Shown here piece after piece: positions 42,205 through 50,659 of a stretch of 64,000 bases of DNA (the first letter of the stretch is position 1; the number at the start of each line of letters is the position of its first letter). The notes beneath the pieces are model-generated. The model was not told where the DNA came from and did not search any database. It saw nothing but the letters and a program-made list of their open reading frames with translations. The translations under genes were made by a program, and so were the position numbers. The DNA is from Rhodospirillaceae bacterium (lineage in GTDB: Bacteria > Pseudomonadota > Alphaproteobacteria > CACIAM-22H2). Where the stretch lies: positions 22,253 to 86,252 of the forward strand of contig JALHMR010000021.1 of NCBI GenBank assembly GCA_022843945.1, read 5' to 3'.

Positions 42205-42234
42205 AGCGGGCAAGGGCCTTCAGACAACGCTTAC

Positions 42235-42743
42235 GTTCCAACCAGCGCTGGTCACTCGACTTCGTGTCCGACGCGCTGGTCCACGGCCGGCGCTTCCGTA
42301 TCCTGACGGTGGTCGACGACTTCACGCGGGAGTGCCTGGCGACGATCGCCGACACCTCGCTGTCAGGGCTGCGCGTGATCCGTGAGCTGGATCGGATCGC
42401 CGACCGCCGCGGCTATCCCAAGATGATCGTCAGCGACAACGGCAGCGAGCTGACCTCGAACGCGATGCTGCGCTGGCAACAGGAGCACGCCATCGAATGG
42501 CACTACATTGCACCCGGCAAGCCGACGCAGAACGGCTTCATCGAATCGTTCAACGGCCGGCTGCGCGACGAGTGTCTCAACGAGCACCTGTTCAGAAACC
42601 TCAAAGAGGCCATCGACATCATCGAAGCCTGGCGCATCGACTACAACACCGCCAGGCCGCACACGAGCCTCGGCGGGCTCACGCCAGCCGAGTTTGCAAC
42701 CCGCCCCTTGGAGGGGCATAACCAGAACAGACTCTACTCATAA
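42235..42743 (+). pseudogene. IS3-family transposase, C-terminal fragment
   Basis: The remnant holds the integrase core of an IS3 orf[41 protein letters not shown], and [24 protein letters not shown], so the three acidic residues of the DDE triad are all present. The N-terminal third and orfA are missing, cut by the IS66 right end. It is probably inactive. Confidence 0.9.
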
Positions 42744-42766
42744 CCGAGGGCAACTCGGGGAGCAGG

Positions 42767-42940
42767 TCAGGACAGGCTAACGATCATTTGCTGCCGACCA
42801 CCGATTCTCATCATTATTACGTACAGATCGGCCGCCCCCGCCACGCATTCAGAGACGCGCCACCACTCTGGCGGCTCGGTTTCAGCTTGACAGAAGATGG
42901 TGCCCGTTTCGGGAGCACCCGCAAACCCTAGCTTTCGCAT
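42767..42940 (-). CDS. Small EWWRV-motif protein, 3' end cut by IS3
   Basis: 57 residues with TEPPEWWRVSECVAGAADLYVIMMRIGGRQQ. The same frame (EWWRV, Cys, a hydrophobic strand, RI, then RQQ) occurs in the protein at 43526-43816, so the two are paralogues. The stop codon is supplied by the first bases of the IS3 right terminal repeat, so the natural C-terminus is lost. The function is unknown. Confidence 0.55.
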   Translation of the reverse strand: MRKLGFAGAPETGTIFCQAETEPPEWWRVSECVAGAADLYVIMMRIGGRQQMIVSLS

Positions 42941-42983
42941 AGTGATGCTCGCTGACTGATTCACGTGTGCGGTGAGCCCATGA

Positions 42984-43361
42984 TCAGCTGTTCTGCTTAT
43001 CTGGTCCGGGCGCGCGCGTTCCGTCCTGCCGGCCGCTGATCGTGAGGTGGGGCGAGAGGCGAGAGAATTGGTCAAAATCTTTGAGAAGATCCTGCGCCGC
43101 CGAAAGTGTCCACTGCTGGTGCAGCCTGAAAACGTCCAGCCAGTTTTGGCATTCGCCAAGTGCTGCGCTCAGCTCGCCGTTCCTTTTTAAGCCTTCGTTG
43201 GCTGAATGGAGCGCTGCTTCTTGCCAGGCGAGGCACAGACGTGAGTAGGTCTGGCCGGCTGCATGCAGCGCATCGAAGAACGGGCCGTTGATTGTCGCCA
43301 GACCATGAAACGGTTCGAAGGAATCAGCTTTGCTTTCGGGACGCTGCGTATGTTTTGGCAT
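42984..43361 (-). CDS. Phasin-like protein
   Basis: A 125-residue helical protein (FFDALHAAGQTYSRLCLAWQEAALHSANEGLKRNGELSAALGECQNWLDVFRLHQQWTLSAAQDLLKDFDQ). The amphipathic helices and the motif order resemble alphaproteobacterial phasins, which coat polyhydroxyalkanoate granules; related small proteins are stress-induced. GGAG precedes ATG 43361. No granule synthesis gene is nearby. Confidence 0.6.
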   Translation of the reverse strand: MPKHTQRPESKADSFEPFHGLATINGPFFDALHAAGQTYSRLCLAWQEAALHSANEGLKRNGELSAALGECQNWLDVFRLHQQWTLSAAQDLLKDFDQFSRLSPHLTISGRQDGTRAPGPDKQNS

Positions 43362-43525
43362 GCGGTGCTCCTTCTGAACGTCAGTTCAGTATTCCCTTTG
43401 TCTGCCTTCAAGAGCGAGAAGATGCACCTCTGGCAAGCGCGGCGTCTATTCGTACAAATACGCGGATCACAACGGAGCTATTTCAGCTCCTTAGAAGTCG
43501 CATCGGTTTATGGCGCATTGGTTGT

Positions 43526-43816
43526 TCATCGCTCTTCGCTGTAGCGGGCTTCGACCCGCTCGAATTTCCTGGGGTCGCGCAGTTCCGGGAGCTTGACCCA
43601 GGACTGTTGCCGCTTATCGTCGATACGGGCCAGAACCACCAGAACTTCGCCGGCATGCCATTCGCAGTCGATTACCCGCCACCATTCCCGTTTGAGGGAG
43701 TCGGACTTTCGGTAAACAGCGCCACGATCTGGCAGCTCACCGAGAGGGTTGATTTGGGCCGCAGAGCCGAAAGGGAACTCATCAAGAGGAAAGCGGAAGC
43801 TCGATTGGTTACGCAC
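43526..43816 (-). CDS. Small hypothetical protein with EWWRV motif
   Basis: 96 residues starting at GTG 43816. The order is FRFPLDEFPFGSAAQINPLGELPDRGAVYR, then LKREWWRVIDCEWHAGEVLVVLARIDDKRQQSWVKLPELRDPRKFERVEARY. It is compact, beta-rich and highly charged. It is a paralogue of the truncated protein at 42767-42940. I do not recognise a named family. Confidence 0.6.
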   Translation of the reverse strand: MRNQSSFRFPLDEFPFGSAAQINPLGELPDRGAVYRKSDSLKREWWRVIDCEWHAGEVLVVLARIDDKRQQSWVKLPELRDPRKFERVEARYSEER

Positions 43817-43944
43817 GGTGCTGGACCTCTCCGGAAGAGCTGATTACTGGAGGATTGATGATCGATCGCCCTCGGCGTAGATCACCCCATGGCAAACAAT
43901 CTGCGTCACACGGATCAGGCGTTCGCGGCGCCGGAGAAGCGCGG

Positions 43945-43978
43945 CGACCAGGAGGCGATCCGTGCGCCGTCGACGCGA
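43945..43978. repeat. 34-bp perfect direct repeat, copy 1
   Basis: It is identical to 45767-45800. The unit begins CGACCAGGAGG and ends GTCGACGCGA. It is part of a longer diverged duplication. Confidence 0.85.
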
Positions 43979-44108
43979 AGCCATGCGCAGCAGGACTCCA
44001 ATGTGATGAAGCTCGTCGGCGCTCTCCCGCAGGACCGCTACTGCCCAATCCGGTCGGCGATTCCATGTCATTGCTTGCATCTATCAACGTGAACCATGAC
44101 ATATGATC

Positions 44109-44215
44109 GCGGATGGCATGGGTTCGGGTCCATACGTATGAGTACGCGTCTCTAGATCAATACCTTCGGGAACTATTCCACTGATGCGTTGGCTCCACGG
44201 CGCGATGGGGGGGCA
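44109..44215. repeat. About 110-bp diverged direct repeat with CATACGTATG palindrome, copy 1
   Basis: GCGGATGGCATGGG, then GGTCC, CATACGTATGAGTACGC (44131-44147), an AT-richer stretch, TTCGGGAAC and GCGCGATG occur in the same order at 45846-45955. No plus-strand gene follows this copy, so it looks like an orphan promoter. Confidence 0.75.
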
Positions 44216-44375
44216 TGGAGAGCTGGCAGACCCGCTTCACTGAGAAGATCGGGAGGCTTGTCTAAAGTTTTGATGCGTCCCCTCAGCATCGGCGCGGGGC
44301 CTCGATGGCGATCGGTCGGTGAGGCGTTTCAGGGCCCCGAGGCCGCCTGATAAGTAACTGGATGGCGAGTGCAGC

Positions 44376-45563
44376 TTACTCGTCCGCATCGGCCACGGCC
44401 TCGATTGCGAGGATCTGATACCTGCCGGGCGCCGGCTGCTGCTCTGTCGCATCATTATTCATGAACGTTAGGGACACGCGCTGAGAGCCGACGGTCTGGG
44501 CCCCGGAGAGAACTATGCCGTAGGGCTGGGAGGGGCCATTCGTGATCAGAAAACTGCCTGCGGAAAGGCCCGGCACGTCGAAGTCCTGCGTGAGCACTCC
44601 GCCGGCCGAAACCGCCTCAGGCGATAAGACCAACTCGAATACCCGAAAATGGCGGACGGTCGTCTTATTGCCAACCCGCAATGCCGATGCTTTCAATACG
44701 CCGTTGACCTCAAGCGACCCGCTAGATGGGACTAGGGCTATCGTGCCCCCTGCAGGGTCAGCCCATTCAAATCGACCGTCACTGTGCACGCGGAGCCGCG
44801 GCGCGGAGTCCGCTTGGCCGGTACGGGTGGACAGGACGATCCCGGAGGCGTCGGTGTCGACGACGTTCAGCACCGGATCACGCCCTAGCGAACCGGCGAC
44901 GCGGACAATGCCCTCGTTGAGACTGTTCGCCGCTGCCCCGCCAACACCGAGCGCGAGGGCCGGAGCCACGCCGCCATGTATGATCAGGGACGGCGTACCG
45001 TCTGGCCGCCGCACTTGCAGGACCGTCTCCGTCACTGGTGACTCGAATATGGACAAGATCGGCTGTCGCGTGAGGCCGCCGGTCAACTTGATGCCCGCGG
45101 CTTCCTCGTTGTACGGCTGACCGCCGAGCAACAAGGTTGCGTAGCTGCCGTCGTAACGGGCCGCGAAGCCGAGGGCCCGCCCACCCGGCCAGTCCGCCAG
45201 CGCCCGCGGTGGCCGCATGTCGTAATTTAACTCGGCGAAGCCGTGATACCAGGATTCCATGGTCAGCGCAGCCGAGGGCCCGTCCAAGGACCGGCGGGAC
45301 CAACCGTCATCGGGTGACCAGTCCCAGTTATGGGCCAAGCTTATCATCTCGTTCGAGTGCGAGGAGCCGTCGGGTGTCACCTGAGGGAACATGACGCGCG
45401 TCAGCGGGCCGGGGTCGAACGGTGAACTTGGCGCCCCGGCGCCGAATCCCATGACGACGCTTTTCGGACGCATGCGGCCGTCGAACACCGTGACTGCTGT
45501 GGCGATCGAGATCATGAGGGCCAGCGAGGCAAATAGCATCGAGATGCGGTTCTCTCGTGTCAT
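44376..45563 (-). CDS. Large exported or membrane-anchored hypothetical protein
   Basis: A 395-residue protein. One hydrophobic N-terminal segment (ISMLFASLALMISIATAVTVF) is followed by a Gly-, Ser- and Asp-rich beta-type body with repeating short strands (LLGGQPYNEEAAGIKLTGGL; LRVHSDGRFEWADPAGGTIAL), reminiscent of phage tail-fibre or surface proteins. GGAG precedes ATG 45563. It lies between two copies of a direct repeat. The family is not recognised. Confidence 0.65.
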   Translation of the reverse strand: MTRENRISMLFASLALMISIATAVTVFDGRMRPKSVVMGFGAGAPSSPFDPGPLTRVMFPQVTPDGSSHSNEMISLAHNWDWSPDDGWSRRSLDGPSAALTMESWYHGFAELNYDMRPPRALADWPGGRALGFAARYDGSYATLLLGGQPYNEEAAGIKLTGGLTRQPILSIFESPVTETVLQVRRPDGTPSLIIHGGVAPALALGVGGAAANSLNEGIVRVAGSLGRDPVLNVVDTDASGIVLSTRTGQADSAPRLRVHSDGRFEWADPAGGTIALVPSSGSLEVNGVLKASALRVGNKTTVRHFRVFELVLSPEAVSAGGVLTQDFDVPGLSAGSFLITNGPSQPYGIVLSGAQTVGSQRVSLTFMNNDATEQQPAPGRYQILAIEAVADADE

Positions 45564-45766
45564 AAAAAAACTCCAAGAATGCGCGAGGGACGAATTGGCG
45601 TAGCGCTTGCGGGACGAGTCTTTCAGCCGTGGACGCCCCATGTCCGTTTTGGGCAAATGCCGTCAGGCGCCGTCCTGGACCTTCGCGATGTCAAGTCCAG
45701 GCCAGTGGGAAACGGATCAGATTTAGTGGTTCGAACTGTTTTCAGGAAGCCCAAGGCAAACGATTT

Positions 45767-45800
45767 CGACCAGGAGGCGATCCGTGCGCCGTCGACGCGA
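45767..45800. repeat. 34-bp perfect direct repeat, copy 2
   Basis: It is identical to 43945-43978. It lies upstream of the histidine kinase gene. Confidence 0.85.
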
Positions 45801-45845
45801 CCCCAAGCGCAAACAGGAGGCGACGGCGATAAACGACTCATGCTT

Positions 45846-45955
45846 GCGGATAGCATGGGTTTGGGTCCATACGTATGAGTACGCATTTCTAAATTATTCT
45901 CTTTCGGGAACAATTCTACTGCTTGCGCTGCGGCATGCGGCGCGATGAGCGGGTT
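45846..45955 (+). promoter_or_regulatory. Repeat copy 2: candidate control region of the kinase/regulator operon
   Basis: CATACGTATG at 45868-45877 is a perfect 10-bp palindrome, extended by AGTACGC. It is 116 bp before the kinase start and is followed by AT-rich DNA (ATTTCTAAATTATTCTC). A binding site for the FixJ-type regulator encoded downstream is a reasonable inference, because the motif is the most conserved part of the duplicated block. Confidence 0.45.
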
Positions 45956-45999
45956 TGAAGAATTGCCCCACCCGCGCTGTTAACGCCCAGCAGGGCATC

Positions 46000-47652
46000 A
46001 TGGCCGACGAGCGATTAGGCGCACAACCGCACAGGATTTCCTGCCTTCTGGTGGGCCAATATTGGGTCAAGCCGGCTCTTATCGGCATCGGCTACTGTCT
46101 TGGATATTCCGCGCTGGAACGGGTCAGTTCGATCCACGCCTGGTCGGCTTTGGAGTTTACGCTTTGGAATCCGACCCCTGCGCTCACGGTCGCGCTTGTT
46201 ATGCTGTTTGGCCCAGCTTATGTCCCGCTCGCCTTTGTGGCAGCGGTGCTTGCTGGCTACGCCGACGGCAGCGCCCCAGGGGCCGGCAATGCACTGGGGT
46301 CCGCGGCGATCCTGGCTGGGGGCTATGGTGCGCTTGGTGCCGTACTCCGTAAAACGATGCGAAAAGGGTGGTGGGTCGCTGAGCCTCGGATGCTGGTCAA
46401 GCTCCTCTTGGGGGCGGCCAGCGGTTCGTTCGTGGTGTCCTCGGGCCTTGCCGCGCTGCACACCGATTACAACGGGATTGTTTCTGTCGAATTCCTTGGC
46501 AAGGTGGGTATTCTCTGGCTCGGGAGCACAACGGGAATATTCGTGCTGCTACCCGTCCTTCTTCTGCTCGGTATCAGCGCCCGGCGCTGGTTGAGTGAGC
46601 TGCGTGAATCGCGCGTCGATCTGGCACTCTTCATCCTGGGCTTAATTGCGGCTGAATCGATCGTCTTCTTCGTCGACTTTGCCCACGAGCTTCACCTTTT
46701 CTATCTGATGTTCATTCCGGTAATTTGGTTAGCCCTCAGAAGGGGCATATTCGGCAGCACGCTCGCGGTATTGCTGACCGAAATCGGCATGGTGATCGCA
46801 GTTCAGATCCGTGGCTACCCGACGGAGACGTTTCTTGATTTTCAGATGCTGATGCTCGTTCTCGGCGCTACGGGCTTGCTCATGGGCGGCGCCGTGACGG
46901 CATGGAATCGCGCTCAACAGCAGATCCGGCAGCAGCAGCAGGAAATGGACCGCGCTGCGCGAGTGACGGCGATTGGAACAATGGGCTCGGCGCTGGCCCA
47001 TGAGATTAGCCAGCCTCTGGCTTCGATATCGACCTACGCACGCGCCTGCCAGTTGTTGCTGAATGAAAGCCCGAGCGTATCATCGCGCCTGCCCGAGACC
47101 CTGGATAAGATCGTCGACGAAAGCGAACGCGCGGGCACGGTGCTACGCAATATGCGGGAGGCCATCGCGGAGAGTAGGGGCGACCGCGAAGCTATCGACT
47201 TGCGAACGCTGTTGGACCGGGTCGTCAGACTTGTTCGGGCGGAGCCCATGAGGTCGACTGTCACCGTAACTGTAGCCGCGGAGTCCCTGCCGCCGGTTTT
47301 TGGAAACCGCGTTCATCTTGAGCAGGTGTTCCTCAACCTTATACGGAATGCAATAGAAGCAACGGTTCAAGTTAAACGCGGCAACAACGTGAAAGTCACC
47401 GGTAACCGTAACGGCGATCACGTTGAAGTTGTGATCGATGACGAGGGTGAAGGGATTGATAGCCAGACGGCGGGCCGATTGTTCGAACCCTTTGTCACGA
47501 CCAAATCGCACGGACTTGGCCTCGGTCTTGCGATCTCACGAAACCTGATGGAGCTTGGTGGCGGTAACATTGTTTTCCGAAATCTTCCAGGAGGCGGCGC
47601 CCGATTTGTAGTTAGGGTTCCGCTTTACGAGCCGGAACATGACGGCAAATAA
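46000..47652 (+). CDS. MASE1-type sensor histidine kinase
   Basis: A 550-residue kinase. Residues about 20-295 form the MASE1-like membrane sensor with eight or so hydrophobic segments. A Gln-rich coiled coil follows (QQQIRQQQQEMDRAA), then the dimerisation domain with His334 in ALAHEISQPLASIST, and the ATPase domain (NLIRNAIEA, DDEGEGID, GLGLGLAISRNLMELGGG). TTG 45955 is a longer alternative. The stop overlaps the response-regulator start by 14 bp. The signal is not known. Confidence 0.88.
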   Translation: MADERLGAQPHRISCLLVGQYWVKPALIGIGYCLGYSALERVSSIHAWSALEFTLWNPTPALTVALVMLFGPAYVPLAFVAAVLAGYADGSAPGAGNALGSAAILAGGYGALGAVLRKTMRKGWWVAEPRMLVKLLLGAASGSFVVSSGLAALHTDYNGIVSVEFLGKVGILWLGSTTGIFVLLPVLLLLGISARRWLSELRESRVDLALFILGLIAAESIVFFVDFAHELHLFYLMFIPVIWLALRRGIFGSTLAVLLTEIGMVIAVQIRGYPTETFLDFQMLMLVLGATGLLMGGAVTAWNRAQQQIRQQQQEMDRAARVTAIGTMGSALAHEISQPLASISTYARACQLLLNESPSVSSRLPETLDKIVDESERAGTVLRNMREAIAESRGDREAIDLRTLLDRVVRLVRAEPMRSTVTVTVAAESLPPVFGNRVHLEQVFLNLIRNAIEATVQVKRGNNVKVTGNRNGDHVEVVIDDEGEGIDSQTAGRLFEPFVTTKSHGLGLGLAISRNLMELGGGNIVFRNLPGGGARFVVRVPLYEPEHDGK

Positions 47653-48286
47653 CCTACTCGTACTCATCGTCGACGATGATCATTCGATGAGAGATGCGCT
47701 GCAGACGCTGTTCGAAGCCGCGGGCTATGTCGCGAAGTCGTATGCGACTGGTGAAGCGTTCCTAGACGAACTCGACGGGTCGTCACTGCAGGCGGGATGC
47801 GTGATCCTCGATGTGCGGTTGCCAGGCATTTCAGGCATCGAGGTCAACCGCATTATCGCGCGCCGCAATTTGCCGCTTCCGGTCATCATCATTACCGGCC
47901 ATGGGGACATTCCGATGGCTGTAACGGCGGTGCGTGACGGTGCCTTTGATTTCGTCGAGAAGCCATTCGAGCCAAGGCGACTCCTTGACCTAGTGCGCCA
48001 ATGCGAAAGCAAAGCGTTGGAACTTCGAAGGGCCTTCGCGGAGGCTGCGGAGAGTGGGCGTCGTTATCAGTCTCTCACGCCGCGCGAACAAGAGGTCATG
48101 AAGCTCGTAATTGCGGGATTGCCGACGAAAATAGTTGCTGCGCGACTTGGAATCAGCACGCGTACTGCCGAATCGCATCGCGCGCGCGTTATGGAAAAAA
48201 TGGGGACGTCGTCGGTGGCAGATCTTATCCGTCATGACCAACGGCTGAGCCGGACGGCATCTCCCGGGGCCAGTCAAGATGAGTAA
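47639..48286 (+). CDS. FixJ-family response regulator
   Basis: A 215-residue regulator. The receiver domain has VDDDHSM, phospho-acceptor Asp58 in VILDVRLPG, and the Lys of FVEKPFEP. The output is a LuxR-type helix-turn-helix (LTPREQEVMKLVIAGLPTKIVAARLGISTRTAESHRARVMEKMGTSSVADLIR). It overlaps the kinase gene and is its partner. Targets are unknown; the palindrome upstream of the operon is one candidate. Confidence 0.92.
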   Translation: MTANNLLVLIVDDDHSMRDALQTLFEAAGYVAKSYATGEAFLDELDGSSLQAGCVILDVRLPGISGIEVNRIIARRNLPLPVIIITGHGDIPMAVTAVRDGAFDFVEKPFEPRRLLDLVRQCESKALELRRAFAEAAESGRRYQSLTPREQEVMKLVIAGLPTKIVAARLGISTRTAESHRARVMEKMGTSSVADLIRHDQRLSRTASPGASQDE

Positions 48287-48323
48287 GGCGATTGTGACGA
48301 ATCTAGATGTTTGGTCCCGGGGT

Positions 48324-48575
48324 GTAATGGTGCAAGCGACGGCACCATCGACCGGGGGGCTCTATGGGACAGGTACTTCACGGCAGCGCCACGACCACTC
48401 ACGCCATCCGAGCGGCAATACAGCGATCGAAGGCTTCGATCTAGGCGCTGAGAGAACGTTACGGTGTGAACCCCAAGACGGTGGAAAGTGGCGCAAGCGT
48501 GACTTCGTCCATGATGCGCCGATGGGGCCAAAGGAGGCGCGGTCGAGCAGCCTGTCAGCGGAAGAGGAGATCCTG
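48324..48575 (+). pseudogene. IS481-type transposase, 5' fragment
   Basis: Starting at ATG 48364 the translation gives GQVLHGSATTTHAIRAAIQRSKAS, then an in-frame TAG, and after a frame change NPKTV and MGPKEARSSSLSAEEEI. This is the start of an IS481-family transposase. TGTAATGGTGCAAGC at 48324 is likely its left end. The match breaks off at about 48575, where an IS66 remnant begins. Confidence 0.7.
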
Positions 48576-49215
48576 CCCCGTCTTGGTCCGGCCGCGCCCG
48601 GGATCGAGCACCGGCGCGCTGGTCTCGTTGGCGAACAGCTTCGCCGAGGCCTTCAGCTGCGCCAGCAACCGATCATGGACCGGGCGCAGGTGCCAGGCGG
48701 CGTAACCCACCCAGTCGGCCAGCGTCGAGCGATCGAGGGCGAGCCCCTGGCGGGCGTAGATCTGGGCCTGCCGAAAGAGCAGCAGGTGATCGGCGTACTT
48801 TGAGACCAGGACCTGCGCGACGGTCACCTCGGTCGGCAGCCCGCCCTCGATCAGCCGCGCCGGCGCCTGCACCACCACGTCAGCACAGGCTGCGGCAGGC
48901 GTATTTGGGCCCGCCGGACGACGAGCACGCGCAGCTGCGCGGCACGATGTCGAGGCGCTCGGCGACGTCTTCGCCGATCACGTGCAGAGCCCCCGCGCAG
49001 CACGGGCAGGTCCGATCCGCGATGTCGACGACCGTTTCCGCCCGCGGCAGATGCGCGGGCAAGGCCCCGCGGTTGGTCCGGCGCTTGCCAGCCCGCGTCC
49101 TTCGGTCGGCGGGGCTGGGCGTATCCGATTCAGCATCGCCTGCGACGGCGACCTGCTCGACCTCTTCCAGCCCGCACAGCAGCATAGCATTGCGGGAGTG
49201 GCGCGCCAAAAAAAG
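48576..49215 (-). pseudogene. IS66 TnpC remnant (frameshifted)
   Basis: The minus-strand frames hold pieces of IS66 TnpC: LLCGLEEVEQ, RGALPAHLPRAETVVDIADRTCPCCAGALHVIGEDVAERLDIVP, then in another frame LIEGGLPTEVTVAQVLVSKYADHLLLFRQAQIYARQG and LFANETSAPVLDPGRGRTKTG. At least one frameshift lies near 48880. Both ends are lost. It is a relative of the intact TnpC at 39788. Confidence 0.85.
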
Positions 49216-49369
49216 ATCGCAGTGACTATGACACATGCAATACTTGTCAGTTCCGAGGAGTTCATTGCACGATGGGTCTTTGACATGTGGCAGTTGTGTC
49301 ACGGATCGCAGTCCTTCATGAGCGGGGAGAGCACTGATCAGGCTATATCGTCAGGAAAGTTTGCGTCCG

Positions 49370-50623
49370 ATGACGACTGAGCCGTTGATCTTGCTCAATC
49401 TTGTTGAAGCGCTCGGCATCGGCCTATTGATTGGCGCCGAGCGAGAGCGCCGTATGACCCACGGTACTGGGCGGGCGCCTGCCGGCATAAGAACGTTTGC
49501 GATTTTGTCATTGGTCGGAGCGGTGAGCGTCCTCGCCGGCGGCGAAGTGCTGCTGGTAACCGCCACGGTCGGTGTCTTCGCGTTGGCTGGGGTGGCCTAT
49601 TGGCGTTCCAAGGGCGAGGAAGTCGGGCTGACGACCGAGATTGCGCTCGTCATGACCGTGCTGCTCGGCGGGCTATCGATTCGTCGTCCAGAACTTGCGG
49701 CCGGTGTCAGCGTCGTCGTGGTAATTCTTCTGGCCGCTCGGGCACCACTGCACACCTTCGTACGCTCGGCAATGAGCGAATACGAGTTGCGGGACGTACT
49801 ATTGCTGGCCGCCGCGACTCTCGTCGTATTGCCGGTCATTCCTGATCGCCCGATGGGGCCCTACGCGGCGCTCAATCCCTATACGATTTGGATCGTCGTC
49901 ATTCTTGTGATGGCTATCGGTGCCGCCGGTCATGTTGCGATTCGACTGTTCGGTGCGCAGTATGGGCTACCTCTGACGGGTCTGGCATCAGGATTCATTT
50001 CGAGCACGGCTACGATCAGGGATATGGCCGATCGGACCATGAAGGCGCCGAACCTCTTGCTTGCGGCTGTCGCGGGTGCGTCGTTGTCGTCCATTGCGAC
50101 GATTGTTCAGATGGCCCTGGTTCTTGCGGCGGTCAGCACGGCGACCCTGCGAGCACTCATGGTCCCACTCATGACGGCGGGTGCCGTGGCGACGCTGTAT
50201 GGGGCAATTTGGACGGTTCTGGCGCTACGACAGCACCCCGACGGGCGACTTGCGGGCCAGCAGCAGCGTGCCTTCAGCGTGTCGACAGCCTTGATTTTCT
50301 CGCTTGCCCTGGCCTTGATTCTGGTCGCGGCGGCGGCTCTACAGGAGTGGCTGGGCAACACCGGAATCACCCTGGCTGCTGCCCTTGCTGGCCTCGTCAA
50401 TTCGCATTCGGCGGCAATTTCGGTCGCATTGTTGGTTGCCTCCGGAAAGATCACGGCAGCCGACGCCGTGTTGCCGATACTGGTTGGGATCTCGACGAAC
50501 TCAATCGTGAGAATGGTCCTTGCGCACGTCGGTGGCGGCCGCGATTTTGCGGTTCGTGTGGTTCCCGGACTTATCCTGGTCGTGCTGGCTGCCTGGGCCG
50601 GCGCGCACTGCATCCGCATGTAG
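49370..50623 (+). CDS. MgtC/SapB-family membrane protein with DUF4010 domain
   Basis: A 417-residue polytopic protein. The first 130 residues match MgtC/SapB (LVEALGIGLLIGAERERR, GIRTFAILSLVGAVSVLAGG, GLTTEIALVMTVLLGGL). The remainder, from about 165, is the DUF4010 region with eight or more membrane segments (LASGFISSTATIRDMADR, LAALAGLVNSHSAAISVALL). ATG 49370 has AGGAAAG ten bases upstream; TTG 49361 is also in frame. Its role in ion transport or membrane stress is inferred from the family. Confidence 0.85.
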   Translation: MTTEPLILLNLVEALGIGLLIGAERERRMTHGTGRAPAGIRTFAILSLVGAVSVLAGGEVLLVTATVGVFALAGVAYWRSKGEEVGLTTEIALVMTVLLGGLSIRRPELAAGVSVVVVILLAARAPLHTFVRSAMSEYELRDVLLLAAATLVVLPVIPDRPMGPYAALNPYTIWIVVILVMAIGAAGHVAIRLFGAQYGLPLTGLASGFISSTATIRDMADRTMKAPNLLLAAVAGASLSSIATIVQMALVLAAVSTATLRALMVPLMTAGAVATLYGAIWTVLALRQHPDGRLAGQQQRAFSVSTALIFSLALALILVAAAALQEWLGNTGITLAAALAGLVNSHSAAISVALLVASGKITAADAVLPILVGISTNSIVRMVLAHVGGGRDFAVRVVPGLILVVLAAWAGAHCIRM

Positions 50624-50659
50624 CGTGGCTAGACTAAGGACATTCTGAACAATAACCGC

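Larger units (their letters stand above)
38905..42234 (+). mobile_element. IS66-family element carrying a TSUP passenger gene
   Basis: The left end begins GTAAGCGT and the right end is its complement (ACGCTTAC ending at 42234). A second block CCCTTG pairs at the same distance inward on both sides. The element is 3330 bp, longer than the usual 2.5-2.7 kb because a TSUP gene lies between tnpC and the right end. The flanking octamers GTTCCAGA and GTTCCAAC agree at six of eight positions. Confidence 0.62.
38854..42769 (+). mobile_element. IS3-family (IS407-like) remnant interrupted by an IS66 element
   Basis: The left end TGACCTGCTCCCC at 38854-38866 is matched by its inverse at the right end (42757-42769), and the similarity continues inward (TGCCC then CGGTT on both sides). 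Only 51 bp of the left end and 535 bp of the right end belong to it; the middle is occupied by an IS66-type element. orfA and the first part of orfB are missing. The flanking tetramers GGCA and GGAC are not a clear target duplication. Confidence 0.72.
43817..44375. other. Gene-free region with two direct-repeat words
   Basis: No convincing gene is seen; the open frames on both strands are arginine-rich shadows. It contains the left copies of two repeats (43945-43978 and 44109-44147) that recur at 45767-45884 in the same order and orientation. AT-richer DNA follows the second repeat, as it does upstream of the kinase gene. Confidence 0.5.

Noticed and set aside
38850..42773. Target-site duplication of the IS3 element
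   Set aside because: The flanking four bases are GGCA and GGAC, which do not match, so a simple insertion is not supported.
43292..43843. 183-residue plus-strand frame
   Set aside because: It lies opposite the phasin-like and EWWRV genes, both of which show family patterns and ribosome sites.
43844..44106. Opposed small frames of about 80 residues
   Set aside because: Both are Arg-rich, overlap each other and the 34-bp repeat, and have no support beyond length.
43945..45955. CRISPR array
   Set aside because: There are only two copies of each repeat, 1.8 kb apart, without regular spacers. No CRISPR array was seen anywhere in the window.
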